Of a DNA stretch of 64,000 nt, positions 35,768 through 47,391 are shown piece after piece. The notes beneath the pieces are model-generated. The model had not been told where the DNA came from, did no database searches, and saw only the letters and a program-made list of their open reading frames with translations. A program made the translations under genes and the position numbers. The stretch is from Paragonimus skrjabini miyazakii (lineage: Eukaryota; Platyhelminthes; Trematoda; Plagiorchiida; Troglotrematidae): assembly GCA_014338405.1 (NCBI GenBank), contig JTDE01000107.1, forward strand, positions 312,312 through 376,311, given 5' to 3'. Positions within the stretch are counted from its first letter, which is position 1. Each line of letters begins with the position of its first letter.

Positions 35768-35954
35768 CTATAAGGATGTCGAACAAAAAGACGCCGTTAA
35801 AGACAGCAATGGCGGACAAACCAAATGAGATCAATTAAGCACAAGGAACCACTCTAAATGTTCTCAAGACACGATGTGAAGTACGTGCAGACCAACAGCA
35901 TATTTCAAAATTTGAAGTGGCGGACCCACTACTACAGAATAACTAATAACTTAC

Positions 35955-36110
35955 CTCTAATGCAGCGCTGGCCACAGTCTGGTTCGTGTGATAAAAAAAG
36001 TCGGTCAATATATCAAACACGACAGTTTCGGAAGTGATGAGCTTGTGCAAATTTTCCGGATGAAATTGATTACCATAAACGTCTACCGCGGATAGGAAGA
36101 TTGATTCCGC
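35955..36110 (-). CDS. ACC: Acetyl-CoA carboxylase exon 11 (central domain)
   Basis: 52 codons, phase 0 to 0, acceptor TTACACCAG, donor GAG|GTAAGT. Reads AESIFLSAVDVYGNQFHPEN, LHKLITSETVVFDILTDFFY, HTNQTVASAALE. Human: [52 protein letters not shown]. Continuous with exon 10 (YELRRNQ) upstream. Confidence 0.96.
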
Positions 36111-38019
36111 CTGGTGTAAGGAAGAATAGTGATGTACACGATTAGTGTAATGAGATTTTAGAAGAAAGCTCAAATAAAAGATAGCAACAGGCGATGCCTG
36201 CTCGTGAATGTTAACAACGATGCTAGTTTGAAATACAAACAATTACGGTTCTCGAGCGTTTTGCGAGACCCGATTCAAAATTAACTCTGAAATGTTCTAC
36301 TAGGGGTTCGTATTCAAGATCAATGCAAAGCATAACTACCAAAAAACGGAATCAACTGGGAGTGATTTCGGACCCAATAAGAAATGGCAATAAAACTTGA
36401 CGGTAAAAAGGAAGGCTATGAAAGACTAAGTGGCAGAATCGTTTGAATGCTCGCTGTGACCTGACGCACTACTCATCGTAATAACCCAACACGAGCGTTA
36501 GGACGATCGTCCTAGTAAAAATTTAAATAGTCCAAGGGTATTCAAAACGTTCCACTGGTATACGTTTGAGTAAACAGGGTAACAACACTTAGCTGGATGC
36601 GTACGAGGGCCCACTGCAATTAACAACAACTCAAAATACTAAGATCACAAACGAATAAAACATTGAAACGATATGCGTATTGATTCGATCAAAGTTCACC
36701 ATTGTGACAAGGACAGCCCCACAATTGACTCGTCTTGCCTACAGAGGGCGGGGACAACTTTTGATGAAACGAAGTATCCGGTTAAATAGTCGGTGACATG
36801 CATTTAGAAGAAATCGGGCAATCGACGCTTCCAAGCTGATCGTGTGAACGACTTGGTACGCTGACTCGTCAGGCGTTCAACCCATTCCGGAATACGCTCG
36901 GTAAGCCGATAAATTGACTGCCTTTTCGCTCAGCTGAAACGGGTGATCAAATACCCATTCTGAGAATGGAATAGGTAACTTCATTCGCCTTGAGGTGGCA
37001 ATGTGTCCGTTACCAGAAAGGTCGGAATTTAAGTTGTCGTGTAAATGAGAACAGCTACAGTTGAGTAATGTGCGCTGCAATGCACGACGTGCTCACCTGA
37101 TGAAGGCAGCCGTAGAAAACTTTTCACTTCAGGCACACTGATCAGCACTCCTGTTATAGTACAGGGTTTTCAGTACTCTATAAAAAATTTACAACAATAG
37201 CTGTGATTTTTCAGGGGTAACACGCGCTCCGAACCGGGATTACTTGGAGTACACAAAGCCCATGCTCTACGAAATGGCACTCCTACAATACATTTTATAA
37301 CGATTTGGAATGAAAAGGTCGAAATGTAGCTATTGGTCGGTCTACTTGCTCCTACGGTAAGTTGGGAGCAGCAGTAGGAGTTCCAAACCCAGAAAAGCGA
37401 TACGTTCACTTTGCCCAGGTTCAAAAGTGATCATTACTCTCACGGCTGAAATGGGGCACGACCTTTAAATAATCTTCACCGTCATCTCCAATTGTCGGCA
37501 AATCAGCCATACAGCAGTGATATGGTGTTGCGCAAGCAATTCGAGAGATTAACTGCCGCTCCAGACCCAGGAGGATATCTGCCAGAACACAGTACAGTAG
37601 AATACTCACGGCGATGCCATCAGTTTGTGTAACTTTTTCGAACATGAAAGAAAATTTTGTGTTTGAACGCTTAGGTTATTGCAACCGTCCTAATTAACCG
37701 GGTGGACTCACTGGTAGGTCTCACATGCTTCGTTAATCATGGATAGTTTTACTTTGCCAAATAAACAGTGATAACAGTATGCAGCATAAACCGGGTTGTC
37801 CAATCTGCTGCATACGGCAGGGTGGATAGGCGAAAACATGCTACTGCTGACACATCCCCCACTGTCCTATCAAATTTCGTTCTCAGGCCCCTCCCGACCA
37901 CCATTTCTGATAGTTACTCCACAGGTCCCACAACAGATGTAGCTAACCGTGGTAACATTGAGCCAGTAAGTTCCATCTCTTGTTATTCACTTTCATGCCC
38001 CCCTCGTCCCTCGCTTAGA

Positions 38020-38700
38020 CCTAGAATGCGAATTAATATAGGTGCCTTCAACGTTCACACTTTAAAACATAAATCAACTGGCCGCCATTGCACGAACGTT
38101 AGACTCGTTGAATGTCGATGTCTGCTGTATCCCGGAAACTAGAATCTAAGACAGTAGTCAGCGTATGGAACTAACACCACCCGCATTGTCTACCCGATAC
38201 TGGTTATACACTTCGGGTGACTCCACAGCCGCTGTTCCAGGTCAGGCTGGAGTAGGTATAGTCCTTAGCTCGACGGCCGCAGCCTCATTGATAGATTGGA
38301 TTCCTATTAACAGTAGACTTTGTGCTGTCCGCTTGGCAGGTTCCGTTAAGACCAACTCTAGACGCAAGACTTTCAGAAATTTATTCATTGTGTCTGCTTA
38401 CGCTCCTATTGACTGTAGTGACGTCGGCGTCAAGGACACATTTTACTCGGGTCTGACGGCTCTCTTCCGGTCGACACGTGGCTCTGATATAATCATTCTG
38501 GCCAGAGATATGAATGCCCAAGTCGACCGCTTTGATGAAGCCGAATATCGTTTAAGTGGCAGAATTGAGACAGCATCACACCGATCAGATAATGACGGCC
38601 GATTGTTCCAGCTGTGCGCTGAGCATAAGCTATTTTTAACCAGTACTAGTTCTAGGCATCGTGCACGTCAATGCTGTACTTGGTGCCCCCTGCTCTGAAT
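38020..38700 (+). pseudogene. RTE endonuclease (EEP fold), frameshifted
   Basis: Starts INIGAFNVHTLK (conserved NIGxxNVRTL entry). A frameshift and a stop near 38.15 kb break it; in a second frame it continues LNVDVCCIPETRI, then from 38165 VGIVLSSTAAASLIDWIPIN, FIVSAYAPIDCSD, ARDMNAQVDR (GDxNA-type motif changed to RDMNA), LCAEHKLFLTST. A third frame carries LDHIAVSYRWR, the usual end (xDHIxxxxRW). The SAYAP and DHI motifs identify the endonuclease that nicks the target in target-primed reverse transcription. Confidence 0.85.
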
Positions 38701-39447
38701 CAGGCTTGGTCTCAGCTAGACCACATAGCTGTTAGTTATAGGTGGCGGAGTTCCATTCAAGATTGTCGTTTTTACTGGAGCATATGCTTGGATTCACATC
38801 ATGCGTTGGTACGTTGTCGTTTTGTTCTTAGTTTTACTGGGCAACGACTCCACCAACAGCAACGATTAGCTGTTGGGAAACTGCCTTTGCCATCGGTAAA
38901 GCATAAGTACCAAACCAGCTTAGAAAGCTGCCTTAGTGGTACTTACTCCGAAGATCCTAATAGCTGCTGGACTCAAATCTCACAAGCCATTCAGAAAGCA
39001 AGTGCTGTGGCATGCGGCACAGGGGTACATGGGCTAAGCAAACACTGGATTTCAGAGAAGTCTCTGGAGTTGTTAGAAGCCAAACGGAAGGTTCCTCCCG
39101 GTAGTTCACATAACAAGTCTAGAAGAGATATCCGTAGGAAACTGAAACGTAGTCTAAAGGCTGACCGTGAGGCTTGGTTAGTGGAAAAAGTTAAGGAAAT
39201 GGGAACCGCTTTCGCTTCACGGAACACCGACAAACTCTTTGAGCTGATCGATGCCACTGGTCCCAGGCGACCGTTTGCCAGTGAAGCTATCAACGAGGCA
39301 GATGGTACACTAATCTACAATAAGTCCAGAAGGTTAAAGCGTTGGGCGGAATTGTTTGATAATCAATTTAGTTGGCCTTCTACTTCTATTGTGAGGCTGC
39401 CACAAACTTGTGATGTAACACCCTGGTCGGCAGATTTAGAACCTACT
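38671..39447 (+). pseudogene. RTE linker region between endonuclease and RT
   Basis: Open frame of about 260 codons continuing from the endonuclease end. Contains SRRDIRRKLKRSLKADREAW, KVKEMGTAFASRNTDKLFEL and INEADGTLIYNKSRRLKRWA, typical of the pre-RT helical region of RTE proteins (DG-xLI-xxxxxRxxRWAEHF). The frame is then interrupted by the insert at 39448. Confidence 0.8.
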
Positions 39448-39905
39448 ATAAAGGTGCGTTCGATCTACACTTTTAAAGTCGCTTGACCACACAAACCTGT
39501 ACTGACTAAGTTTGTGAATATACTATTGGCGCTTTATTCCCATACTTCTTCTCATGTTAAGGTTAATGCTGAACTATCTGACAGTTTCAACACCAGCAGC
39601 AGCGTACGTCAAGGCAGTCCGGTCATGTTGGTCCGTTACCCTTCTTCTTCAACGTAGTTGGTGCATTGTATGATGAAGGCTTTATCTGTTTTCCCAGCCC
39701 GAGTAAGAACTTTTATTTGTCTTCCTAATCCCCTATGGAGCGTACTAGTACGTACTCCTATACTGAGACTTTTCTCGCCGTAGATTTTCGGTCTTTTTTC
39801 ACATCGTAGATCTTCCCATTGAAGTCCGTACTCCTCGTTCCCAAGAGATATTGGTTTCACTTTTAAACTGGGCTAGCATCCTGCTGACCAACATTGTTCA
39901 ATTGA
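39448..39905 (+). repeat. Out-of-order insert in the RTE element (RT-palm duplicate plus unknown DNA)
   Basis: 39448-39640 starts CTATAAAGGTGCGTTCGATC and runs through GTACGTCAAGGCAGTCCG. The same order recurs at 40315-40470 inside the true RT, where it encodes the YKGAFD to VRQGSP segment. The rest (39641-39905) is not recognised; it has a minus-strand frame with no known motif. The RT proper resumes at about 39.93 kb (NKVAGPDDLVPVLFKE). Confidence 0.8.
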
Positions 39906-39929
39906 GCGACAAATAAATCCACTCACACA

Positions 39930-40700
39930 CACCACGCAATAAGGTTGCTGGCCCAGATGATCTTGTACCGGTACTTTTCAAAGAACGTGGGGAGGCTTGG
40001 TGCAGTAAGTTCAGTTTGTGTGAACGACGGAGACCATCCCCCTTTGCTGGGGTCACTCGATAATAGTTCCCATATTCAAGAAAAGAGTCCGGGGCTCTTG
40101 CGAAAATCTTAGGGGACTTAGTTTGACCCCAGTCATTTCAGGGATTCTGGCATCCATTATACATGGTCGACTCACTGAAGTTCGGGGGGTAAACATTAGG
40201 GAAGAACAAGCAGGGTTTCGCCCTGAGCGGGGTCGTATAGATCACATTTTTACTTTTCAACTTCTGAAGCAGCGCCACATGTACCGCCTACCAATAATTG
40301 TCGCATTTTTCGACTATAAAGGTGCGTTCGATCTACACTTTTAAAGTCGCTTAAACACAGGTGTACTGACTGAGTTTGTGAACATACTGTTGCTAACGTT
40401 AGGGTTTACGGCGAACTATCTGGTAGTTCCAGCACCAGGAGTGGCGTACGTCAAGGCAGTCCGCTTCTATCACTTTTATACAATTTCGTCATAGACGAAA
40501 TAATGGAGGACTGTGTGCTGCGCTTACAAGAAACTGGCGTGGAGCTCCTACCTCATGGAAGGTTGACTGATCTTGACTATGCTGACGACAAACAGCACGA
40601 ACAATGCCAGACGCTATTTCGCGTTCTGCTAACTACTTCGGAATGTGCCTTGCAGCCTCAAACTGCAAAGTGCTTCTGCAAGTTCGCTGTGATTACGTAG
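39930..40700 (+). pseudogene. RTE reverse transcriptase domain, frameshifted
   Basis: Pieces in successive frames: NKVAGPDDLVPVLFKERGEA (GKAxGPDxxxPxLFK), then EEQAGFRPERGRIDHIFTFQ, FDYKGAFD (F-x-D-x-x-x-A-F-D), IMEDCVLRLQETGVELLPHG and LTDLDYADDK. The catalytic Y-A-D-D box (about 40.58 kb) is intact but followed by Lys instead of the usual Ile/Val. At least three frame changes make it non-functional. Confidence 0.88.
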
Positions 40701-41222
40701 ACTTAATTTTAGATAATGAAGCCATGGAAATTGTTCACCGGTTTATGTGCTCGGGAAGCTGCATCAGCGGCGGTGGTAGTGTAGGGAATGAAATAAAAGC
40801 GCGTATCTCCAAGGCTAGGACAATGTTCGCTAATCTGAGGCACCTCTGGCGACAGACAGATATCTCTGTGAAGCTTAAGGGTCGCGTATATCAGACAACA
40901 GTGAGGGCTGCATTACTTTACGGCAGCCAAACCTGGCCGCTCAAAGTAGACGACGTGAGCCGTCTCCAGGTTTTTGACTACCCATGTCTGCGTTCAATCG
41001 CTCGTATCGGGCGACACCAGCGAGTAAGCAATCAGAAGGTTAGGCAGCGGGTATCTTCGAGTGATTGTCGAACGAGTTCTTTTGTTCACTCCTTACATTT
41101 GCACAGACTTAGATGGTTAGGTCATGTACTACGGATGCCAGCTAGTCGTCTGCCACGACGAGCACTCTTTGCCGACGCCGTGGCTGACTGGCGCAAGGTG
41201 CGAGGTGGACAGATGATGACCT
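40604..41222 (+). pseudogene. RTE C-terminal domain
   Basis: Reads IVHRFMCSGSCISGGGSVGN, EIKARISKARTMFANLRHLW, DISVKLKGRVYQTTVRAALL, YGSQTWPLKVDDVSRLQVFD, CLRSIARIGRHQRVSNQKVR and LHRLRWLGHVLRMPASRLPR. It is the characteristic post-RT block of RTE proteins (KYLGSxIS ... LYGxETWPL ... RWLGHVLRM). Ends at a stop at 41222; no zinc finger follows, unlike the tail at 26.2 kb. Confidence 0.85.
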
Positions 41223-41703
41223 GACGAAGACAAGTGAAATCGTTCACGAAGGGATTGATCACTGTGGATCGGGTTCGTCTCCCGGGCTGTGGCCCTCGCG
41301 ACTCACAGAGTCGGTGATTGGAGTAGTTAGGTGAGATGGCGGCTAATCGAGCTCAGTGGCTTGATTGTTGTCGTTGTTTGGCCGAGTTGTCCGTGAAGTG
41401 AGTGCACTTAATGACGCGAGGCAGTGAAATCCGTGAGGAAGCTGTCTTGCTGATGACGCCTTACTTTCACTTACAGTTCGGTTGTTTGTTTGCAAGGTGC
41501 AGGCACCTTGATGTTGTATGTCTGAATATAGACGTAGCTATTTTTGGTAGTTAGGTCCTCTTCCCGTCCCTTCCTTTTTTTTCTACTCGCTTCCTATATA
41601 GGTTTATGTTTTCCTTCGTGGTTATGTGGCAGTAAAGCATCAGTGTGAACCACTGATGTATTGTTGTCTATGACGATGATGATGATAGTGATGATGATGA
41701 GTT
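41223..41703 (+). mobile_element. RTE 3' untranslated tail ending in GAT repeats
   Basis: The sequence GGTTCGTCTCCCGGGCTG, TCACAGAGTCGGTG, CTCAGTGGC, GTTGTCGTTGTTTGG, GTGGCAGTAAAGCAT and a final (GATGAT)n array recurs at 59.34-59.76 kb and in part at 19.26-19.51 kb. The three copies define the family's 3' end. A triplet microsatellite in place of poly(A) is usual for RTE elements. Confidence 0.85.
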
Positions 41704-42967
41704 GGATATTTCGGGAACACCTTACTATCAGTATGAAGGATGCATAGTAAATTTACTCCTACATATTCATACGGTCAATTTATGGAGCCTAAAAACTACT
41801 GCACACACAATATTGAATTCAATTTTGAGAAACACTGCCTGTCATAGCCGATTTAATGTCAGATGTGCCGGATCAAGCGGAGAATCACAGCAGAAACGTA
41901 GCATCATAGAGATGGCACGTGAGAGGAGCTACGGGCAAGAAGAACACAACAGATGTAGATCGGTCGTTTGGTGCCATGAACGAGGCGGAGCTAAACTTCA
42001 AGCTCACAGTTTGAGGAAAATGGCTAAACGAACTTCAGTCACCGGATGGTGTCATACATCAGAGAAATAACTGCTCCATTTCACGGTTAGTGCAAAAACC
42101 AACGTCATTTGACGAAAATGCGTATCCTCATACAATTCAGACAGGGCACTAAACGAACATAGAAGGAAGAGATTACAGCACTAACATGTTTAATGAAAAC
42201 GAACACGTTCCGCACTTGAACAAACAACGCAAAATACCATGAGCAGAAAGAGTGGAGGAAGTGACTGTGACAAAGGAACTGATTTACCTGGAAATTCCGT
42301 TCACAAGTGATCAGATTGCCAAGAAAACAAAATAATCTGCAAGCCACAATCACACAGGCATACTACGGGGTGCAGTCGCGTATAGTACAACGCAACAAAA
42401 CCCTTCAGGTGTACTCTTGAGAGAAAACCCGAGGCGCTCTCGTCACATCTCACATGGTCTATACACGTCTAAATAGTTGCGATGATAGCCACATTTTAAA
42501 AACCAATCCACCATTAGGCACTCGTAGCAGTCGATACAGCACAAAGTGGTCGCGTACTGAGACCACAGCCAAGCCCTGGTTTGGCGCTGAACATAGTTAC
42601 TGTCCCCGGCGCTTTGAATGGGTTACTGAAGGACAACAGGGGGTACACTATGCAATTCATTCGAGTACCATCAGTTAACTACACTTGCCTATCCCTCTGT
42701 TTGCAAAAGAAGAAAAACAATTTGATTCGATACTGCGGCTGTCTCGATAAGTAGATTATTGGCAGAATAAGGCAAGCTCAGAGTACCGTGGTAACCTAAT
42801 TCACATACATGACGTTTAGTTTAATTGCACAAGGCGGTGGTTATTAAACGAGTCAGTTTCTCTAACTGTGGATGGCTCTCGTAATCAAGTAAGATGACTG
42901 TGTGTTGAAAATGTGTGAAATGTTGAGCCGGTTTTATGGTTATTAATTTCGCGATAAAAAATCGTAC

Positions 42968-43395
42968 CTGATTACGCCTTAACTCGTACGAAGGAGTTTG
43001 CAAAGAGATTAACAACTGCCGCGCGGACAATGCGACTTTCGAGTTTCCCGTCGCCCCGAGTTCAGTTAAAGCCTTCAGACTACCTTTAAGATCACAGGTC
43101 GTGCTCAGCTCTCGGCGTTCGCGCAGTAACTCAATCAGCCGCACAATCAATGCATTTTTAGCAGCCAGCTGTCGATGCGAAAATATAACAGCCACGATGT
43201 CCGCTATTGAATGTGGTTGGATCAGGTTTTGCAGTGCCGGTGGCACCGAATCCAAACACAGGCGTACGTCCGATGCTTGCGTGTCCGATGCCTCCTCTTC
43301 TTCGTCGTGGTTATTTTGACTAGTTGAGTCATTAGCCCAGGCGCTCGTGCTATGACAACGAGCCAGCAGCTGTCGAGTGCATTTGTCGTATTGAC
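42968..43395 (-). CDS. ACC: Acetyl-CoA carboxylase exon 10 (central domain)
   Basis: Phase 1 in, 0 out; acceptor CCCACAG, donor CAG|GTACGA. Starts (G)QYDKCTRQLLARC, matching human GHYDKCVFALREE, and continues IADIVAVIFSHRQLAAKNAL, IVRLIELL and SKVALSARQLLISLQTPSYE then LRRNQ, matching [20 protein letters not shown] and [20 protein letters not shown]. An insertion of about 35-40 residues with the acidic run HDEEEEASD follows YDKC and is absent from human ACC1. The shadow frames on both strands are not genes. Confidence 0.95.
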
Positions 43396-45771
43396 CTGTG
43401 GGTGGGTACACACAAGGACATGAGAGAAGAGAAGTTAAACTGGATGAGCACATAGTTGGATTTTAATACACATCTAAGACTATCAACACGTCATAAGTAC
43501 ACGCACAAGTCGGAAACACAAAATATCTATTGGAGAAGCGACCTCCCACGCATGGGTACAGCTTCAACAAGCTTAGAGTAGACATGCCAGATCCAGTACA
43601 TCAGTTTCTTAATAAGCCCATTCAAATAAAATGTTTCCTTTGTGATCCAGCACTTTGTGTTCACAAGATAACTCCTCATAGTACAGTATAACACATTCCA
43701 TTGCAACGGCTATGCATGAACGACACACTGATCGTCGCTCAAACAAAGAGACCAAAATAATCTTTCTGATGCATTGATTTATTTGAACTCTTCTGTCATT
43801 ATCTGAATCTGAGAAAAGAAGATGACCAACATTACTGTATGTTAGTACTAACCCACAAGAAGATGGCACTACGTTACGAACAGTGAACTGGAAACCTACC
43901 AAGAAGGCATGAAACCAGAACTTCAAAGGTTTTTCATTCACTTGATAAAAACGCTTGGTTGTGCATAAAGCGTGAGTTATTCAAATATCTGGTACAGTGG
44001 ACTCAGAGTTAAAATTTATACGTAACAGACAGACCTCTAGGGGTTATTCAGTGAGTTCTAGTGTTACAACAAACCGGAAATGTCGAAGTTGAAAGAAGCG
44101 TCCATTTCAAGGAAACTAATATATATGAAAACGTTCTATGAATGGTGCAGTGGCATAATACTTCTAATGATCAGCCAGATACAGGTCACCTGACGAACGG
44201 TTTGATCGAGCTTGTTATGTTACACCGGCCCACAAGCGTCTACTCTGACCAAAAAAGACACAAGAACTGCCTACACCGCATTGCATATAAATTTAACGTT
44301 TTCTACGATTAAAACTACATAAAGTGGTAGACGTGCTACCACGTTGTATCTAACAGTTCACGTACATCTGCGATGAACCACAAATTCGTAGAATTAAGCA
44401 ACATATGCTTCTTAGGAAAGGTGAGCACGCCTTTCATGGCGAAACACGACGTGATCCTGCTAGACAGCGTAAGCCGATCATCTTAAGCATTGAGCATTTG
44501 CTGTAGAACAGTCACAGACACTTCCCGTATATTGATGACACACCGCAAACTTGTTATCCTGAGTCACTCGGAAACACGCTGGACAAACGTAATATGTCGG
44601 CCCTGAATGTGCAGAAGCTATTGCCCTTGGTGTTGCATCGCTAATGTTAGGATCAATGAATGACCAGGGTGGTCAGTGACTTAAGTATTTCCCTATTATT
44701 CACCAGTTCAATTTATAATAAACAAAAACCCCTGCGACTTACCAGTAACTATTCCCGTCGTAACCAAGTTTCGGACTCTGTGTTTCACTACTGTGCTATA
44801 TATCGCTATGTATCGCAAAAATGAGCGTATTACCACCTTGCAAAAATGGTATTCTGAGTTCACTAATGGAACAGGAGCTCCTGAAATTCCAAATAAAGTA
44901 AGACAAGAAACGGTTGCATTCATCACCAACGCGTCATATAACACAACATTGCTGGAGTACAAAAGAGGGAATGAAATAAAGGGCTGTAGACTTCCAGAGT
45001 AACTGTGCAGTGTCTGAGTCGGAACCTGTTAACTCAAGACCTAACTTCAAAAAGATGACTCTACAAGTAGCTATAGTCCAGTGAAGCTTTTGTATGAAAT
45101 AGAACGTCAATCACACCCGATAGAGACCACGGTCGTTGTGTAACGATTACCCATAGTCGTGTTATGTCTCAAATCAAAATAGCTTTTCAAAAACGGTAGG
45201 CTGTCGAAACACATCGTAGCTTTGATAAGAGTAACAAACGTTTCGACGAGATTCAAGTTAGGAGTTGGAATAAGCTTTCACGTAAAAGGGGCCTAAAATG
45301 ATGCTATACAGTCCGGAGGTCACCGTCATTACTTTATGACACTTAATTCTCACATGTGTCAAAGGGAAACTGTTCTTTGTCTACGTAAGTCACAAGGACA
45401 AATGAGTGGATTCCTAACCTGGTTATGAGACAAGATGGTCAAGGTTGTTAGCTACGTGTATAGCGCTCATTTCTACGATAAGCGTTGAGCATTAGAAAGC
45501 ATTGCGATTCACACTGGCTGTGAATTATTTTTACGTAAACCCTCACTAAGAGTCATGTGTTTATCTGTGTTCATGGTATCATATGTCCTGCAACGGAAGT
45601 GCTTAAACCGGAAGTGCAACAGAAGGTCAAGGGTATCAACAGTTGAACCGTTTCCTTTGTCAGACAATACGCATTATCAAGATTGGTTGTTTATACCGCG
45701 TGATGTGAAGAGTTTACAACATGGTTATCACCCACACAGTGAATGTAAGTGGTGTTCATTTAGTTTCACTA

Positions 45772-46761
45772 TGGCACATACCCAGCAGTTTTTTCGGAAG
45801 TGGCAGGTATTGCTTTCATGGGTTTAACTCATCATTATGTGCTGCAACCGAATCGTGCAAGCGATTTGATGTGAAACCAACTAACATGGGAGGTGATATT
45901 TCCCCGGGTAAAACTGACTCATCGCCGCGGTAACTTAAACTCCATATCAGTTTTGTACAAGCAGTGTTGACTGTATGCAATATCCAAATTCTGATATATA
46001 CTCGGTTCTACTTAGTGGATATCCTTAGCATTATTGCGACGCATTCGGAAATGTGGAATTTAGATCGCCGTAGTGATGTATACCCAAAAATGAACTTATA
46101 GTGAAGGTTCGGGGATTTAGGTTATTTCGAAATTGAACACCATCCACACTTGGTCGCAGCCTTCGCATTCAGATAAGCCTTTCGGTTAGCCCACTTCGAA
46201 AGGAAGCACTAGACTCGAGTTTCGCTCCTATTAGATTTGATAATTCGGTCACGTCCATTGTGAAGTTGCTGGCGTTATGGTTAACACACTAGTCTCACAA
46301 GCACGAGGGTCAGAGTGCAAACTCCGATCCGGACAAGGATATGCACTACTGATGAGCTCTAATAATGCAAAGGCTGCGACCAAGTGTGGATGGTGTTCAA
46401 TTTCGAAATAACCTAAATCCCCGAATCTTCACTACAAGTTCGTTTTTGGCTATACATCACTACGGCGATTTAAATTCCACATTCCCGAATGCGTCGCAAT
46501 AATGCTAAGGATATCCACTAAGTAGAACCGAGTATATATCAGAATTTGGATATTGCATACAGTCAACACTGCTTGTACAAAACTGATATGGAGTTTAAGT
46601 TACCGCGGCGATGAGTCAGTTTTACCCGGGGAAATATCACCTCCCATGTTAGTTAGTTTCACATCAAATCGCTTGCACAATTCGGTTGCAGCACATAATG
46701 ATGAGTTAAACCCATGAAAGCAATACCTGCCACTTCCGAAAAAACTGCTGGGTATGCGCCA
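45772..46761. repeat. Near-perfect 398-bp inverted repeat with 194-bp loop
   Basis: Left arm 45772-46169 and right arm 46364-46761 are reverse complements with no indel and about 10 mismatches by eye (roughly 97% identity). Paired landmarks: CACATACCCAGCAG with CTGCTGGGTATGCG, CCATATCAGTTTTGTACAAG with its complement near 46580, and TGGTCGCAGCC with GGCTGCGACCA. The arms are a longer version of the SINE-type body found at 12.7 kb; the loop holds a tRNA-like SINE head. The shadow frames on each strand encode the same peptide because of the palindrome. Confidence 0.93.
46170..46363 (+). repeat. SINE head in the loop of the inverted repeat, copy 4
   Basis: Contains TGATAATTCGGTCACGTC, a degenerate box A (TGGCGTTATGG), box B-like CTCCGATCC, and ATATGCACTACTGATGAGCT, the same order as the 5.0- and 35.2-kb copies. 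On the minus strand the left side of the loop carries TCTAGTGCTTCCTTTCGAA, the mid-body motif. So each half keeps a different part of the SINE. Confidence 0.7.
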
Positions 46762-47391
46762 ATGAAAAACGGTGGGGAAGCAAACAAACCGTGCAAGAAA
46801 ACAAGCGGGTTTAAACAGAAATATCGGTATTACCCAAACAGCAGCCCATACGATAACTCGTCTACACATCGGCAAGCCACGTACAGCGACAGCTAACAAC
46901 AGTACATTGAATGTCATACAGAGTTTCAGTTCGGCAACTGGTGTCAACGCGGCTAACCCAGACAGTGTGATTTACGATCGTAAATGGACACTCACAACTA
47001 TTAAATAATTCACAGATTAATCGGCGACAAAGCAGTAAATTCGTCATGTGGCAACCCTTACTTCCAGCCAAATGAATGGTCACTCTAATTTAAGAGGTCT
47101 GAAGTACCTTAAGGTCGAAAATATAGTCACTGTGGAGAGTAAGCTCAAATCGAACGGACTAAAGGCCCACATCAGTGAATTCAGCCAGTTCTAACAAAAG
47201 TAATGGGTAATCACTTGGTTCAAACAATACTGACAGATGTCAAAAACGCCGATACAAAAAAGAAGTTAAACAAGCTTCTAAATCACAATTACACGATTTG
47301 TTGCTACTTAACGATCCACTTTTAGCCACCTTAAGCAGAAGGGTTCAAAATCATTCCAAATGAACAGACCATCTGAGACAAAGAAACTCAC

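Larger units (their letters stand above)
37770..41703 (+). mobile_element. RTE-clade non-LTR retrotransposon, near full length but defective
   Basis: Domain order: apurinic-type endonuclease (38.02-38.70 kb), linker (38.67-39.45), an out-of-order insert (39.45-39.90), reverse transcriptase (39.93-40.70), RTE C-terminal domain (40.60-41.22) and a 3' tail ending in GAT triplets (41.22-41.70). The domain set and the C-terminal block LRHLWRQTDISVKLKGRVYQ are those of RTE elements common in trematodes. Several frameshifts and stops separate the pieces. The 5' limit is the start of the first open frame and is approximate; target-site duplications were not identified. Antisense to ACC. Confidence 0.88.
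36111..42967. other. Intron E10-E11 hosting the RTE element
   Basis: 6.9 kb, of which about 3.9 kb (37.77-41.70 kb) is the RTE-family element. The flanks (36.1-37.7 and 41.7-42.97 kb) hold only short frames without recognised motifs. Confidence 0.7.
43396..47391. other. Intron E9-E10 with the long inverted repeat
   Basis: 4.0 kb. The 45772-46761 palindromic structure is the main feature. The stretch 43.4-45.7 kb contains short frames without motifs. 46.76-47.3 kb has a broken frame loosely like gypsy gag/protease, too weak to call. Confidence 0.6.

Noticed and set aside
39636..39860. 75-codon minus-strand frame inside the RTE insert
   Set aside because: No motif or family resemblance; likely a chance frame in inserted non-coding DNA.
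46770..47240. Plus-strand broken frames right of the inverted repeat, vaguely like gypsy gag/protease
   Set aside because: No zinc knuckle or D-T/S-G protease motif could be read in any frame.
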